Made by a program: the position numbers and the translations under genes
In this document: positions 34,651 to 42,945 of the stretch, piece after piece
How the letters are laid out: each line of letters begins with the position of its first letter
Numbering within the stretch: position 1 is the first letter of the stretch
Notes under the pieces: model-generated
What the model was told of the DNA's origin: nothing
Databases searched by the model: none
Seen by the model: only the letters and a program-made list of their open reading frames with translations
Assembly (NCBI GenBank): GCA_033344775.1
Contig: JAWPMT010000004.1
Coordinates: 1,116,001-1,180,000 of the forward strand
Source of the DNA: Cytophagales bacterium
Lineage (GTDB): Bacteria > Bacteroidota > Bacteroidia > Cytophagales > Cyclobacteriaceae
Direction: 5' to 3'
Length of the DNA: 64,000 nt

Positions 34651-35061
34651 ATGAAAAGAGTCATAAACACGGAACACGAAATCCAAGCCCCTGTGGATAA
34701 TGTATGGAAACTAATTGCTCAGGGGGATGGTGTAGAATCCTGGATTCCCATCATCAAGTCTTCAAAAATCGAGAATGGTAATCGCAGGTTTTGCGAAATG
34801 CACGAAGGGGGTGATCTGGAAGAAACTTTCCTAAAGTCTGAAGCCAAAAGAACCTTCATGTATAGCATCGACAAACAAGCGGCCTTCCCAGCGACTAATA
34901 TTGTAGGAACCATCAAAGTAGAACCGATCACAGAAAGTCGCACTCGGCTATATTGGGATGTTGAAATGGATGTAGAGGGAGAAGAAACCTTTTCGGAATT
35001 GAAAAATAAAATCGTTCAGGTCTACACCATGTCAGCAGCGCAGTTGAATGAGGTAGCGTAA
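34651..35061 (+). CDS. SRPBCC (START-like) family protein
   Basis: 136 residues from the ATG at 34651. The start HEIQAPVDNVWKLIAQGDGV and the central ESWIPIIKSSKIE, together with the C-terminal long helix (ELKNKIVQVYTMSAAQLNEV), match the polyketide-cyclase/SRPBCC ligand-binding fold. Such proteins bind hydrophobic ligands in a deep pocket. Substrate unknown. A strong inverted repeat follows the stop. Confidence 0.8.
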   Translation: MKRVINTEHEIQAPVDNVWKLIAQGDGVESWIPIIKSSKIENGNRRFCEMHEGGDLEETFLKSEAKRTFMYSIDKQAAFPATNIVGTIKVEPITESRTRLYWDVEMDVEGEETFSELKNKIVQVYTMSAAQLNEVA

Positions 35062-35070
35062 TCTACGCTC

Positions 35071-35117
35071 AACGTTCACGACGCTAAGAAAAAGGGTCTC
35101 CAAGCGTCGTGAACGTT
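35071..35117. terminator. Long perfect hairpin after the SRPBCC gene
   Basis: AACGTTCACGACGCT (35071-35085) and AGCGTCGTGAACGTT (35103-35117) are perfect inverse complements, with a 17-base loop and TTTT beginning at the end of the stem. It can terminate the SRPBCC transcript and, read on the other strand, lacks a gene. A shorter related string GTGGTGAACGC follows at about 35125. Confidence 0.5.
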
Positions 35118-35205
35118 TTAATGCGTGGTGAACGCTTTGCTTCAATTTTTTCAACCTCATTTATGGAATTCCACTCATGCGTGCATCTCAATAAGAAAAA
35201 ACACC

Positions 35206-37068
35206 ATGAGAACTTACCTAATTCTCTTTCTGTCTCTCCTCCCCTTGGTAGACAGCAAAGCACAAAACTTCCAACAAAACACACTTGAAACACAACTAAC
35301 TGCTGCCACTGTTTTTATCGAGGGTGCGCAAGTCACACGACAAGGTCAGATCAGTCTTCCTGCAGGACGATCGGAGATGATCATCAAACAGCTTTCACCA
35401 CACATTGATGAGAAAAGCATCCAGGTTAAAGCAACAGGTGATTTCACCATCCTTTCCGTCAATCATGTACTCAATCACCTCGATGAATTGAAAAAAGACA
35501 AAGTACTGGAAGCCCTTCAGTTCTCCATTGATTCGCTGGTCACTTTGATGAAACTCAATCGTGTACGGCTAGATGTACTCAAAGAACAGGAAAGCTTGCT
35601 CGGCACTAACAAAAACATCGGTGGGGAAAATAATGGAGCCAGCGTTTCGGAATTAAAAGAAGCCATTGATTTCTACGATGCACAACTCATGGCCATCAAG
35701 ACAGAAATCTATGAGTTGAATACCAGACATGAAAAGTGGGCCCGTATGCGTCATCACCTTGATTTACAGATTGCTTCGATCAAAAGCCAGGAAGAACTTC
35801 CAACCGGAGAGATCAAAATTCGAGTGGACGTTCCTAGCCAAACCAAAGGCACCTTCTCAATAACCTACCTGGTGGCCAATGCGGGCTGGTTTCCTAAATA
35901 CGATGTTCGGGTAACTTCTATTGACGCTCCTTTGAACTTGCGTTATAAAGCCGAGATCCACCAAAATACCGGTGTAGATTGGAAAGACGTTAACCTTCGG
36001 TTGTCCAGTGGAACACCCAATCAAAGTGGTTTGGCTCCCGAATTGCAGAAATGGAACCTTAATTATGCACGGCACACGATCTACCAACGTTACCAAAATG
36101 GTCAGATTCGCAACGATATTCGGCATGTAAGAGGTACGGTCCTGGATGATGATCAAGCACCGATCCCTGGTGTAAATGTCGTGGTAAAAGGAACCACAGT
36201 AGGTACAATAACGGATATTAACGGCAATTACTCGCTTACCATTCCGAATGGAGCAACCACACTGACATTTTCATTCATCGGGATGGCCTCGAAAGAACTA
36301 CCTATCAATTCCACAAACATATCCACTCAAATGGTTTCAGAAGTAATGTATCTCGAATCTGTAGCCGTCAAATCAGATGGATTTGACGACATCAGAATAC
36401 GGGGATATAGCGCACCCAAGGAAGATGCAGACTTCCTTACGACTGCTATCATCGAAAACCAAACCACGGTGGAGTTCGAAGTTGAGCAGCCTTATTCTAT
36501 CCAATCCAATGGCGAAAAGTTAACCGTAGACCTGACCGCATATGAGATTGAGGCCAACTACGAATACCTGGCCGCTCCAAAGCTGGATAAAGACGCTTTC
36601 TTAATGGCATACGTCACCAATTGGGGTCAATACAATTTACTCGAAGGAGAAGCTAATCTCTATTTTGAAGACACCTATGTCGGCCGCTCTATTCTTGATG
36701 CTCAGGCCCTGAAAGATACGCTGAGCATTTCCATGGGGAGAGACAAAAGCATTGTGATTGAAAGAACAAAAATTGATGACTTCACGAAAGTGAAATCCAT
36801 TGGCAGCAATAGGGTAGAAAGCCGAGGTTATCAAATTAAGGTACGAAACAAGAAAAATCAGGAAATCAGATTGACCCTGACAGACCAAATCCCTGTCCCT
36901 GTGATCAATGACATCTCCGTAGATATCAAAGCACTTTCTGCGGCAACATTAGAAGAATCAACTGGTTTGATCCGCTGGAACATGACCTTAAAACCACAAC
37001 AGCAACAAGAAATAGCCTTCTCCTATGTGGTGAAATACCCTAAAAGAGAGGTGGTGAATTTGGATTGA
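35206..37068 (+). CDS. MuiA-like DUF4140/DUF4139 protein with carboxypeptidase-type insert
   Basis: 620 residues from the ATG at 35206 (signal peptide MRTYLILFLSLLPLVDSKA). Residues 20-130 match the DUF4140 N-terminal domain (TVFIEGAQVTRQG, LSPHIDEKSIQVKA). A helical region is followed by DUF4139 (LVANAGWFPKYDVRV, GVDWKDVNLRLSSGTPNQSG). Near 305-370 a CarboxypepD_reg-like beta-sandwich is inserted (VRGTVLDDDQAPIPGVNVVV, GTITDINGNYSLTIP), the domain usual at the start of TonB receptors. DUF4139 then resumes and ends WNMTLKPQQQQEIAFSYVVK. Bacterial members are called mucoidy inhibitor A; the biochemical role is unclear. Secreted to the periplasm or surface. Confidence 0.85.
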   Translation: MRTYLILFLSLLPLVDSKAQNFQQNTLETQLTAATVFIEGAQVTRQGQISLPAGRSEMIIKQLSPHIDEKSIQVKATGDFTILSVNHVLNHLDELKKDKVLEALQFSIDSLVTLMKLNRVRLDVLKEQESLLGTNKNIGGENNGASVSELKEAIDFYDAQLMAIKTEIYELNTRHEKWARMRHHLDLQIASIKSQEELPTGEIKIRVDVPSQTKGTFSITYLVANAGWFPKYDVRVTSIDAPLNLRYKAEIHQNTGVDWKDVNLRLSSGTPNQSGLAPELQKWNLNYARHTIYQRYQNGQIRNDIRHVRGTVLDDDQAPIPGVNVVVKGTTVGTITDINGNYSLTIPNGATTLTFSFIGMASKELPINSTNISTQMVSEVMYLESVAVKSDGFDDIRIRGYSAPKEDADFLTTAIIENQTTVEFEVEQPYSIQSNGEKLTVDLTAYEIEANYEYLAAPKLDKDAFLMAYVTNWGQYNLLEGEANLYFEDTYVGRSILDAQALKDTLSISMGRDKSIVIERTKIDDFTKVKSIGSNRVESRGYQIKVRNKKNQEIRLTLTDQIPVPVINDISVDIKALSAATLEESTGLIRWNMTLKPQQQQEIAFSYVVKYPKREVVNLD

Positions 37069-37200
37069 GGTAGGAATTAAGGTTTGAAAATAATATCATG
37101 ACTGATACGAATTACATGAACTTTCATTAAGTCAAAAAACATTGGCAACCATCTTCCCCCTTCATCTCGTAATGCTGACAAATCTTAATGGAAGCTCGAA

Positions 37201-38154
37201 ATGAAATCAATGAATAAGAAATCTTATCTGGTCCTGGGGGTTGTGGTTGCCGCTTTTATATTGATCAGTTGTAGCGACAGTGATGCAGATGAAGTCACGC
37301 TGACTGATGATCCCACTGCAACATTCCTAAGTTTTGGGGATGCATTAAGTGATCAAATCAGTAATGGTGATGGCAATGGCATAGACAACTATTTTCGTAA
37401 CAGCGGCGTAGTGGTCAACGAAACAACGAACACGTACTTTGCGGTCAATGGCGTCCATCCGGTCAATAATGGTGATTACTCTTCTTACTACACTAAGTCC
37501 ATTGTGGAAGCTTCGCTGGAAACTGACGAAATCGTGAATGTCTGGTCTTTTGATGCCAATACACTTGGCCGAGAAGTAGACATGGAAGGGCTGACTTTTG
37601 CCGAAGGAATGGACAAACTCTACATTGGAGACGAGTATAATTTCATCTATGAGCTGGATCTGGCTACCGGAGCTGTAACTCGAGAATGGGATCTGGCAGA
37701 TATTGGCTTGAGTACGGCTACAGATCGAGGCATAGAAGCCATCACTTATCTCAATGGATACTTCTATGCTGGTATTCAAGAAGAAACCCGAATCTACGAA
37801 CTAGACTTGCATCTGGATGCTACAGATCCAGAGGATGTCAATTATCAACAAGTAACCGCACTATCATCTTTTGATACAAACAATCCACCTAGTGGGCTTT
37901 TCGGAGCTAGTGACGGAAGTATTTATATGGTGGCCTTTGGAGGAGGAAGCGCCAGTCAAAGTATCTACAACTACAATACTAACGGTACTTTAAATTGCAC
38001 CATCACACTGAACACATCAATTGGTTTGGTTCGTCCCGATGGGATCTACATCGACAGCACCGAGGAGTATGTCTACATCGCAGATTCTCAGGGAGCCTTG
38101 AATGGATTGTTTGGTATGTATCGTCTTAATATGAGCGAGCTTTCGTGTAACTGA
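37201..38154 (+). CDS. Lipoprotein with beta-propeller-like (SdiA-regulated-like) domain
   Basis: 317 residues. The lipobox ILISC places the lipidated cysteine near residue 24. The mature region repeats the pattern strand - aspartate - (Y/F)(I/A) - aspartate: GLTFAEGMDKLYIGDEYNFI, IEAITYLNGYFYAGIQEETR, PDGIYIDSTEEYVYIADSQG, typical of NHL or SdiA-regulated propellers with four or more blades. An outer-membrane-anchored binding protein is likely. Which ligand is unknown. A GC-rich terminator follows. Confidence 0.7.
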   Translation: MKSMNKKSYLVLGVVVAAFILISCSDSDADEVTLTDDPTATFLSFGDALSDQISNGDGNGIDNYFRNSGVVVNETTNTYFAVNGVHPVNNGDYSSYYTKSIVEASLETDEIVNVWSFDANTLGREVDMEGLTFAEGMDKLYIGDEYNFIYELDLATGAVTREWDLADIGLSTATDRGIEAITYLNGYFYAGIQEETRIYELDLHLDATDPEDVNYQQVTALSSFDTNNPPSGLFGASDGSIYMVAFGGGSASQSIYNYNTNGTLNCTITLNTSIGLVRPDGIYIDSTEEYVYIADSQGALNGLFGMYRLNMSELSCN

Positions 38155-38184
38155 ATTCACCACAAATTCTCTTTATGTTTAGAT

Positions 38185-38217
38185 TGGGGCCTTAGGGGCC
38201 TTAGGGGCCTTTTTTGT
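38185..38217 (+). terminator. Repeat-built terminator after the lipoprotein
   Basis: Three GGGGCCTTA-type units in tandem, each containing the self-complementary GGCC, are followed by TTTTTTG. The units can pair with one another and the T-run follows, as in an intrinsic terminator. Confidence 0.65.
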
Positions 38218-38241
38218 TTCATGACCACCATTCTCCGCGAT

Positions 38242-38409
38242 TCACGAAGTTTTCCCAAGCTTTCCATCAGCAATTCGTAGCACCAAAGCAATTCCTAAAG
38301 CGACTAATGTCAGCAGTATCTTTTCATTCGGTTCGCTATTCCCGAACAGGACGACAAACAGCCAGGTATAAATGATGATTTGGATTGATGTGAGATCTCT
38401 GTTTTTCAT
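38242..38409 (-). CDS. Small membrane protein, function unknown
   Basis: A 55-residue frame from the ATG at 38409 with a charged start MKNRDLTSIQ, a membrane helix IIIYTWLFVVLFG, a short loop NSEPNEK and a second helix ILLTLVALGIALVLRIA, ending DGKLGKTS. Composition, two clear helices and position between opposed genes make it a plausible small inner-membrane protein. The last 40 bases lie near the terminator of the upstream lipoprotein. Family unknown. Confidence 0.6.
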   Translation of the reverse strand: MKNRDLTSIQIIIYTWLFVVLFGNSEPNEKILLTLVALGIALVLRIADGKLGKTS

Positions 38410-38531
38410 AAGTATTGTGTTTGGAACACTAATTTATCAAAGAAAGCGGCTTTGAACCTTAAAACCATTAACTTTCGTTAAAGATAATCTCTGTTAAATG
38501 TGGCAATAGTATCCGTATCCAGAACAGTGAA

Positions 38532-39143
38532 ATGAACGCAAGAGATAAAGTAAGAGAGTTATTCAACCGTGTCAGCTACCTGACGCTTGAAGAAAAGAAA
38601 TTCATTGTTGAAAATACAATCATAGAAAAGTTCAGCAAAGGGACGATACTACTGCGACAAGGACAAGTCCCAACTAAGTGTTTCACGGTCCTTGAAGGCT
38701 GTGTCAGAGAATACACCATGAGCAAAGGGGAAGAAAAAACGACTGGCTTTTTTACCGAGGGGGATACGATTGCTCCTCATACCTATCATGAAAGTGGTGA
38801 ACCTTCGGATCACTTCCTCGAATGTCTGGAAAACTCAACCCTCTCCGTTACAGACAAGCAATTTGAACGACTGCTCTTATTATCATTCCCCAGACTGGCA
38901 GAAGTAATGCCAGAATTTATGGTAGAGGAATTAAAGAAAGCCAAATCAGAATGGACCAGGTTTATCACCTCCTCTCCCGAAGAGCGATATATTGACTTAA
39001 TGGAAAGTCGGCCCTCCCTGTTTAATCGAGTGGCACATCACCAGATCGCAAGCTATTTGGGCATGCAACCTCAATCACTTAGTCGTATTCGCAAACGTGT
39101 ATTTCACAAGGAAACCCAACCTTTGAATGGGCAGAGTGATTAA
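38532..39143 (+). CDS. Crp/Fnr-family transcriptional regulator
   Basis: 203 residues. The cyclic-nucleotide-binding-like beta roll spans about 20-110 (FSKGTILLRQGQVPTKCFTV, EGCVREY), a long dimer helix follows, and the C-terminal helix-turn-helix reads RVAHHQIASYLGMQPQSLSR near 175-190. It lacks cysteines for an Fe-S cluster, so it is not an O2-sensing Fnr. Ligand unknown. A DUF6326 gene follows after about 60 bases, and the pair is probably one operon. Confidence 0.9.
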   Translation: MNARDKVRELFNRVSYLTLEEKKFIVENTIIEKFSKGTILLRQGQVPTKCFTVLEGCVREYTMSKGEEKTTGFFTEGDTIAPHTYHESGEPSDHFLECLENSTLSVTDKQFERLLLLSFPRLAEVMPEFMVEELKKAKSEWTRFITSSPEERYIDLMESRPSLFNRVAHHQIASYLGMQPQSLSRIRKRVFHKETQPLNGQSD

Positions 39144-39205
39144 TGTTTTTCATTAACTAAAGTGAATGGATGACAGTCCCAACTCATTCAATTTTGATAA
39201 AAAAA

Positions 39206-39625
39206 ATGAGTATGGCTGTAATCAACAAAAACATCAACCCCCAAACACTGATATCTACTCTATGGGTGTTTATTCTTCTTAATATGGTTTTTCGTGACAT
39301 TCACCAGTTCGGTCACGCTGGTTTTTTGGAGGAAATGATGACTGGGGTAGTCAATGGAGTGGTAATAACAGAAGAACTGATGTTACTTGGAGGATTTCTT
39401 GCTGAAATACCTATTCTGATGGTATTGCTTTCCAGGATACTTACGAACCAAATAAATAAATGGGCCAATATTGTAGCCAGTGCGCTTACTATGCTCGTTC
39501 TACTGAGTGCGCTTCCCAGTGCGGATATGGATGATCTATTTTTCCTGATCGCAGAACTGTTTGCTTTTATCTCAATCATTCGAATTGCATGGAATCTACC
39601 GCATCAAAAAGTACAGATTAAATAA
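39206..39625 (+). CDS. DUF6326 membrane protein
   Basis: 139 residues from the ATG at 39206; an upstream in-frame ATG adds 12 residues without family support. Four membrane helices follow a short basic start (LISTLWVFILLNMVFRD, GVVITEELMLLGGFLAEIPI, MVLLSRILTNQINKWANIVA, DLFFLIAELFAFISIIRIAW). This matches DUF6326, a family of unknown function commonly found next to Crp/Fnr regulators in Bacteroidota. Probably controlled by the regulator just upstream. Confidence 0.8.
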   Translation: MSMAVINKNINPQTLISTLWVFILLNMVFRDIHQFGHAGFLEEMMTGVVNGVVITEELMLLGGFLAEIPILMVLLSRILTNQINKWANIVASALTMLVLLSALPSADMDDLFFLIAELFAFISIIRIAWNLPHQKVQIK

Positions 39626-39759
39626 GCAAGTATTTGGAAAAATCACTATTGTCACCTTTTGACACGAAGTGGGCCAAAGATTCAATCAGATCAAACAGAA
39701 CCTGCTGATTGCCACAACATATCATCAGGCATCTGTTGAACAGGCGGAAAGTACCGCAA

Positions 39760-40314
39760 TCACTCCTTAATCGAAATGAATGTTTCTACCTCCGCATGAT
39801 CGCCATCGATGTACTTTGCTCCATGCACGGTAAAATCAGTTCGGTAAGCTCGTGTAAGTGATTTGTCTTCCCAAATCTCAAACCATGTTCGTAAAATGGC
39901 ATCTGGCATTTTCCCTTTAGAAACAAACTTTTCATACGTATCGCTTTCGATGATTATTGCTTCGAGCCCTTCCGGAACATCATCGAAAGATTCCACAGCG
40001 ACGCCAATGATTAATGTGTAAGGTCCCTGGTAATCCGACGCATAGTCCGTGCTTACCGCATAAAATTCTTCTCCAAGTCGATTTGGGACCTTATTACGAA
40101 TATCATTCCCCCAAAATTTTCCCCAAAGTGCTTCGACCTCTTCTACTGAGTTACCTTCCACATTGGCTATTCTTGTAGCAACTCCCACTACTTTAAACGT
40201 TGATACCGTCTGACTTTTCATTGTTCTATTATATGGTTGATCAACCCAAACATAAGCACCCAAACTGGTTAGGCTCAATGCCATGAGAATGATAAAATTA
40301 GACTTTAAGATCAT
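39760..40314 (-). CDS. Exported GyrI-like/effector-binding domain protein
   Basis: 184 residues. An N-terminal uncleaved helix or signal (FIILMALSLTSLGAYVWV) anchors it. The remainder matches the GyrI-like ligand-binding fold: VVGVATRIANVEGN near 42, LWGKFWGNDIRNK near 65, YTLIIGVAVESFDDVPEGLE near 100, and the last block AYRTDFTVHGA. Such domains bind small molecules; free-standing ones often accompany transcription factors. Here it stands alone on the minus strand. Ligand unknown. Confidence 0.75.
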   Translation of the reverse strand: MILKSNFIILMALSLTSLGAYVWVDQPYNRTMKSQTVSTFKVVGVATRIANVEGNSVEEVEALWGKFWGNDIRNKVPNRLGEEFYAVSTDYASDYQGPYTLIIGVAVESFDDVPEGLEAIIIESDTYEKFVSKGKMPDAILRTWFEIWEDKSLTRAYRTDFTVHGAKYIDGDHAEVETFISIKE

Positions 40315-40488
40315 TTTTTGACGTAAAGATTGAGCATCTGCAGATCAAATACATTCACTTAAGTTATCCGTTGATGATGACAACTTCCCTTTCCAAAAAA
40401 TCTTCAGCAAACACCGTAATTCTTATTGACAAGTTCAGATATTAGAGGTTGTTCTCGTCTCAGAATGAAATAACTGATATCAACGTTC

Positions 40489-41616
40489 ATGAAAGTCTCG
40501 ACGCTATTCAGCCTTCTTCTATTTGTAACTAGTCTAGTTGTCTCTGCCCAGGAGCGCATTGAACTAACTTCGTCCGACGCGGCTTTACTCGATTCCTTGT
40601 GTGAAGTACACCTGAAAGCGTCTAAAATCCCAGGCATTGCAGTAGGCATTGTCAGTAAAGGAAAAGTCCTTTATGCAAAAGGATTTGGTGTCAAAAACAT
40701 AGATACTCAGGATGCTGTCACAACACAATCCAATTTTCATCTGGCCTCCATTTCCAAAACCTTCGTGGCCACTGCCATTGCCCAGCTGGCAGAAGCTGGG
40801 AAGATTGATTTAGAAGATCCAGTCACCAAACATTTGCCCTACTTTCAATTAAAAGATCCGAGATATAAAGACATCACCATTAAACATCTGGTGACTCATA
40901 CGGCAGGAGTTCCGGACGTACTCGGTTATGGCTGGAATAAGCCTAAGCATGGAGAAGACGCCTTAGAAAAATATGTTCGGAAATTAAAAAAGAGAGGGAT
41001 CAAGTTCACACCTGGTAGCGATTGGAGCTATTCCAACAATGGATTTGAAGTGTTGGGAGATGTGATTGCCAAGGCCTCAGGTATGTCATTCGAACAATAT
41101 ATTAAAACCCAAATATTCGAGCCTTTGGGTATGGACCAAACGAGTTTTATTCGATCCGAAATTCAGGAAAAGTATGCCACAAGCCCACATGTCAAGCGAC
41201 CTGGTATAAAAGTGAGCAAAGTCTATCCCTATAATCGTGAGCATGCCCCTTCCAGCACCCTCAATTCTAATGTGGAAGACATGCTCCACTATGCTCTGAT
41301 GTACCTGAATAAGGGCGAATTCAATGGTAAAAGGTTATTTTCTGAAGCATCGTATGAGTTGATCACAACCGAACACTGGAGCTTTGATGAAGAATATGGT
41401 GTCGGATTGAGCTGGTTTATGGGGCCTGCTAGCTGGCGAAAAAATGATGGGCGTCGGATCACACACTCGGGCCAGGATACCGGGTATCAATCCTGGCTGG
41501 GAATACTCCCCGAAAAATCATGGGCAATGATCGTGTTGTACAATGGCGATTGGAAAATACCCCCTTCCAGCCTCATTTTTGATGCGGCTTATGACATGGC
41601 AAAACGATATGATTGA
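40489..41616 (+). CDS. Serine hydrolase of the beta-lactamase class C family
   Basis: 375 residues with a signal peptide ending near LVVSAQ (residue 21). The catalytic S-x-x-K is S87-I-S-K90 (HLASISKTF), the Y-x-N is Y181-S-N183 (DWSYSNNGFE), and the third motif is HSGQDTG near 330 in place of K-T-G. These proteins include D-aminopeptidases, esterases and peptidoglycan enzymes; true antibiotic hydrolysis cannot be inferred. Its stop overlaps the ATG of the next gene by eight bases, so the two are translationally coupled. Confidence 0.9.
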   Translation: MKVSTLFSLLLFVTSLVVSAQERIELTSSDAALLDSLCEVHLKASKIPGIAVGIVSKGKVLYAKGFGVKNIDTQDAVTTQSNFHLASISKTFVATAIAQLAEAGKIDLEDPVTKHLPYFQLKDPRYKDITIKHLVTHTAGVPDVLGYGWNKPKHGEDALEKYVRKLKKRGIKFTPGSDWSYSNNGFEVLGDVIAKASGMSFEQYIKTQIFEPLGMDQTSFIRSEIQEKYATSPHVKRPGIKVSKVYPYNREHAPSSTLNSNVEDMLHYALMYLNKGEFNGKRLFSEASYELITTEHWSFDEEYGVGLSWFMGPASWRKNDGRRITHSGQDTGYQSWLGILPEKSWAMIVLYNGDWKIPPSSLIFDAAYDMAKRYD

Positions 41617-42202
41617 AGAAACGGCATTTGCATCACTCAGACATTATTTGAATGATATCCTTCCACTCAAAAAGGAAGAAGAACAAGAATTGCGGAATCG
41701 CGTCTTTTCAAGAAAAATCAAGAGAAGGCAATACTTGCTTGCACAGGGTGAAATTTGCAAACATTATACCTTCATTGATCAAGGGTGTTTTAAAATGTAT
41801 AAAGTGGATGAAGCAGCGAAGGAACATAACATCCATTTCGCAGTAGAGAATCAATGGGTGACGGATATTGGCAGTTTTCATACCGATCAACCAAGTCAAC
41901 TTTACATAGAAGCCATAGAACCCTCAATTATCCTTCAGATTGAGAAAAGCGACCTGATCTTTTTCTACAAAAACAGTATACGAATCAACCGTATTTTCCG
42001 TGTATTGGTGGAGAATGAGTTCGTGCAATTACAACATCGATTATTGCAGACCATCAGTATGACCGCAGAACAACGATATCTGGACTTCATGAACCGGTAC
42101 CCCGACCTTTTCAACCGTGTATCGAACGTTCAAGTTGCTTCCTATCTCGGAATTACCCCAGAATTTCTGAGCAATATCCGCAAGAAGTTAAGCCAGTCTT
42201 AA
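41609..42202 (+). CDS. Crp/Fnr-family transcriptional regulator
   Basis: 197 residues from the ATG at 41609. A much longer start exists upstream but would overlap the hydrolase by 74 bases. The roll domain (SRKIKRRQYLLAQGEICKHY, FIDQGCFKMYKV) and C-terminal HTH (VSNVQVASYLGITPEFLSNI) are intact. The effector pocket differs from the other Crp/Fnr gene in the window. It is coupled to the serine hydrolase, and a secreted NTF2-like gene follows 92 bases on. Confidence 0.9.
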   Translation: MIEETAFASLRHYLNDILPLKKEEEQELRNRVFSRKIKRRQYLLAQGEICKHYTFIDQGCFKMYKVDEAAKEHNIHFAVENQWVTDIGSFHTDQPSQLYIEAIEPSIILQIEKSDLIFFYKNSIRINRIFRVLVENEFVQLQHRLLQTISMTAEQRYLDFMNRYPDLFNRVSNVQVASYLGITPEFLSNIRKKLSQS

Positions 42203-42294
42203 ACTAGTTTAAGGTTTCTTCTTAAAGTAGTTATAGGGTTCAATTTGACCACTCTCCGGAGCTTTGTCTTGTACAAATTTAAAAGAGAAACAAG

Positions 42295-42789
42295 ATGAAA
42301 AAGCTTATATACCTCACCATGTTTTTGCTCATTTCAGAGGCACAAGCATCAACGACCCATTCATTAAATATTCAACATAAAAAGCCATTCAACATGCAAA
42401 AAGTAGATAAAGAAGCCATTGAAGCCCTATTGATGACCTATAAAAAATCCTTGAATACTTCTGACGCAACATTGTCAGCAAGTTTATACACCAAAGACGG
42501 GATTTTCATGCCCACGGAAGCACCCTCGGCTATCGGAACCGAAAACATTCTGAAGTCCTACGAATTCATATTCTCACAAATTCAGTTGACCATTGAATTT
42601 TACATTGAAGAAATATTTGTTGAAAATAACCTTGCCTACGCCGTTACAAGTTCAAAAGGCACGACTTTAATCCATGCCACAGGTACCACAGTACCGGAAG
42701 CCAATCGGGAGTTATTCGTTTTTGAAAAAGTAGAAGGTCAATGGAAAATCGCTCGCTACATGTTTAACAAGACAACACCCAAAAATTAA
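42295..42789 (+). CDS. Exported NTF2-like (SnoaL/DUF4440) protein
   Basis: 164 residues. A signal peptide (MKKLIYLTMFLLISEAQA) precedes an NTF2-like cone fold: IEALLMTYKKSLNTSDA, LYTKDGIFMPTEAPSAIG, NILKSYEFIFSQI and the final FVFEKVEGQWKIARYMFN. These small domains bind or transform small organic molecules, or act as scaffolds. A terminator hairpin follows at about 42813-42836. Possibly controlled by the Crp/Fnr gene upstream. Confidence 0.8.
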   Translation: MKKLIYLTMFLLISEAQASTTHSLNIQHKKPFNMQKVDKEAIEALLMTYKKSLNTSDATLSASLYTKDGIFMPTEAPSAIGTENILKSYEFIFSQIQLTIEFYIEEIFVENNLAYAVTSSKGTTLIHATGTTVPEANRELFVFEKVEGQWKIARYMFNKTTPKN

Positions 42790-42812
42790 TTTATTGGAAC
42801 CTGCTGTTTAAA

Positions 42813-42838
42813 AAAAGGCTCTCCAAAGAGGGCCTTTT
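42813..42838 (+). terminator. Rho-independent terminator
   Basis: AAAGGCTCTC and GAGGGCCTTTT pair over the loop CAAAGA and run into TTTT. It closes the transcript of the NTF2-like gene; read on the other strand it may also end the opposing permease transcript. Confidence 0.65.
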
Positions 42839-42945
42839 CATGCCTATTTTTGACGTCACTTTCTATACAATATTTTTGATCTCGGTGACCATTCGACTAC
42901 CATGAGCAAAAAGAATTCTAACCAAGGACATTTCTAATACTGTCT

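Noticed and set aside
38185-38217. Three GGGGCCTTA repeats considered as a CRISPR or satellite
   Set aside because: Units are only nine bases with no spacers and end in a T-run; a terminator explains them.
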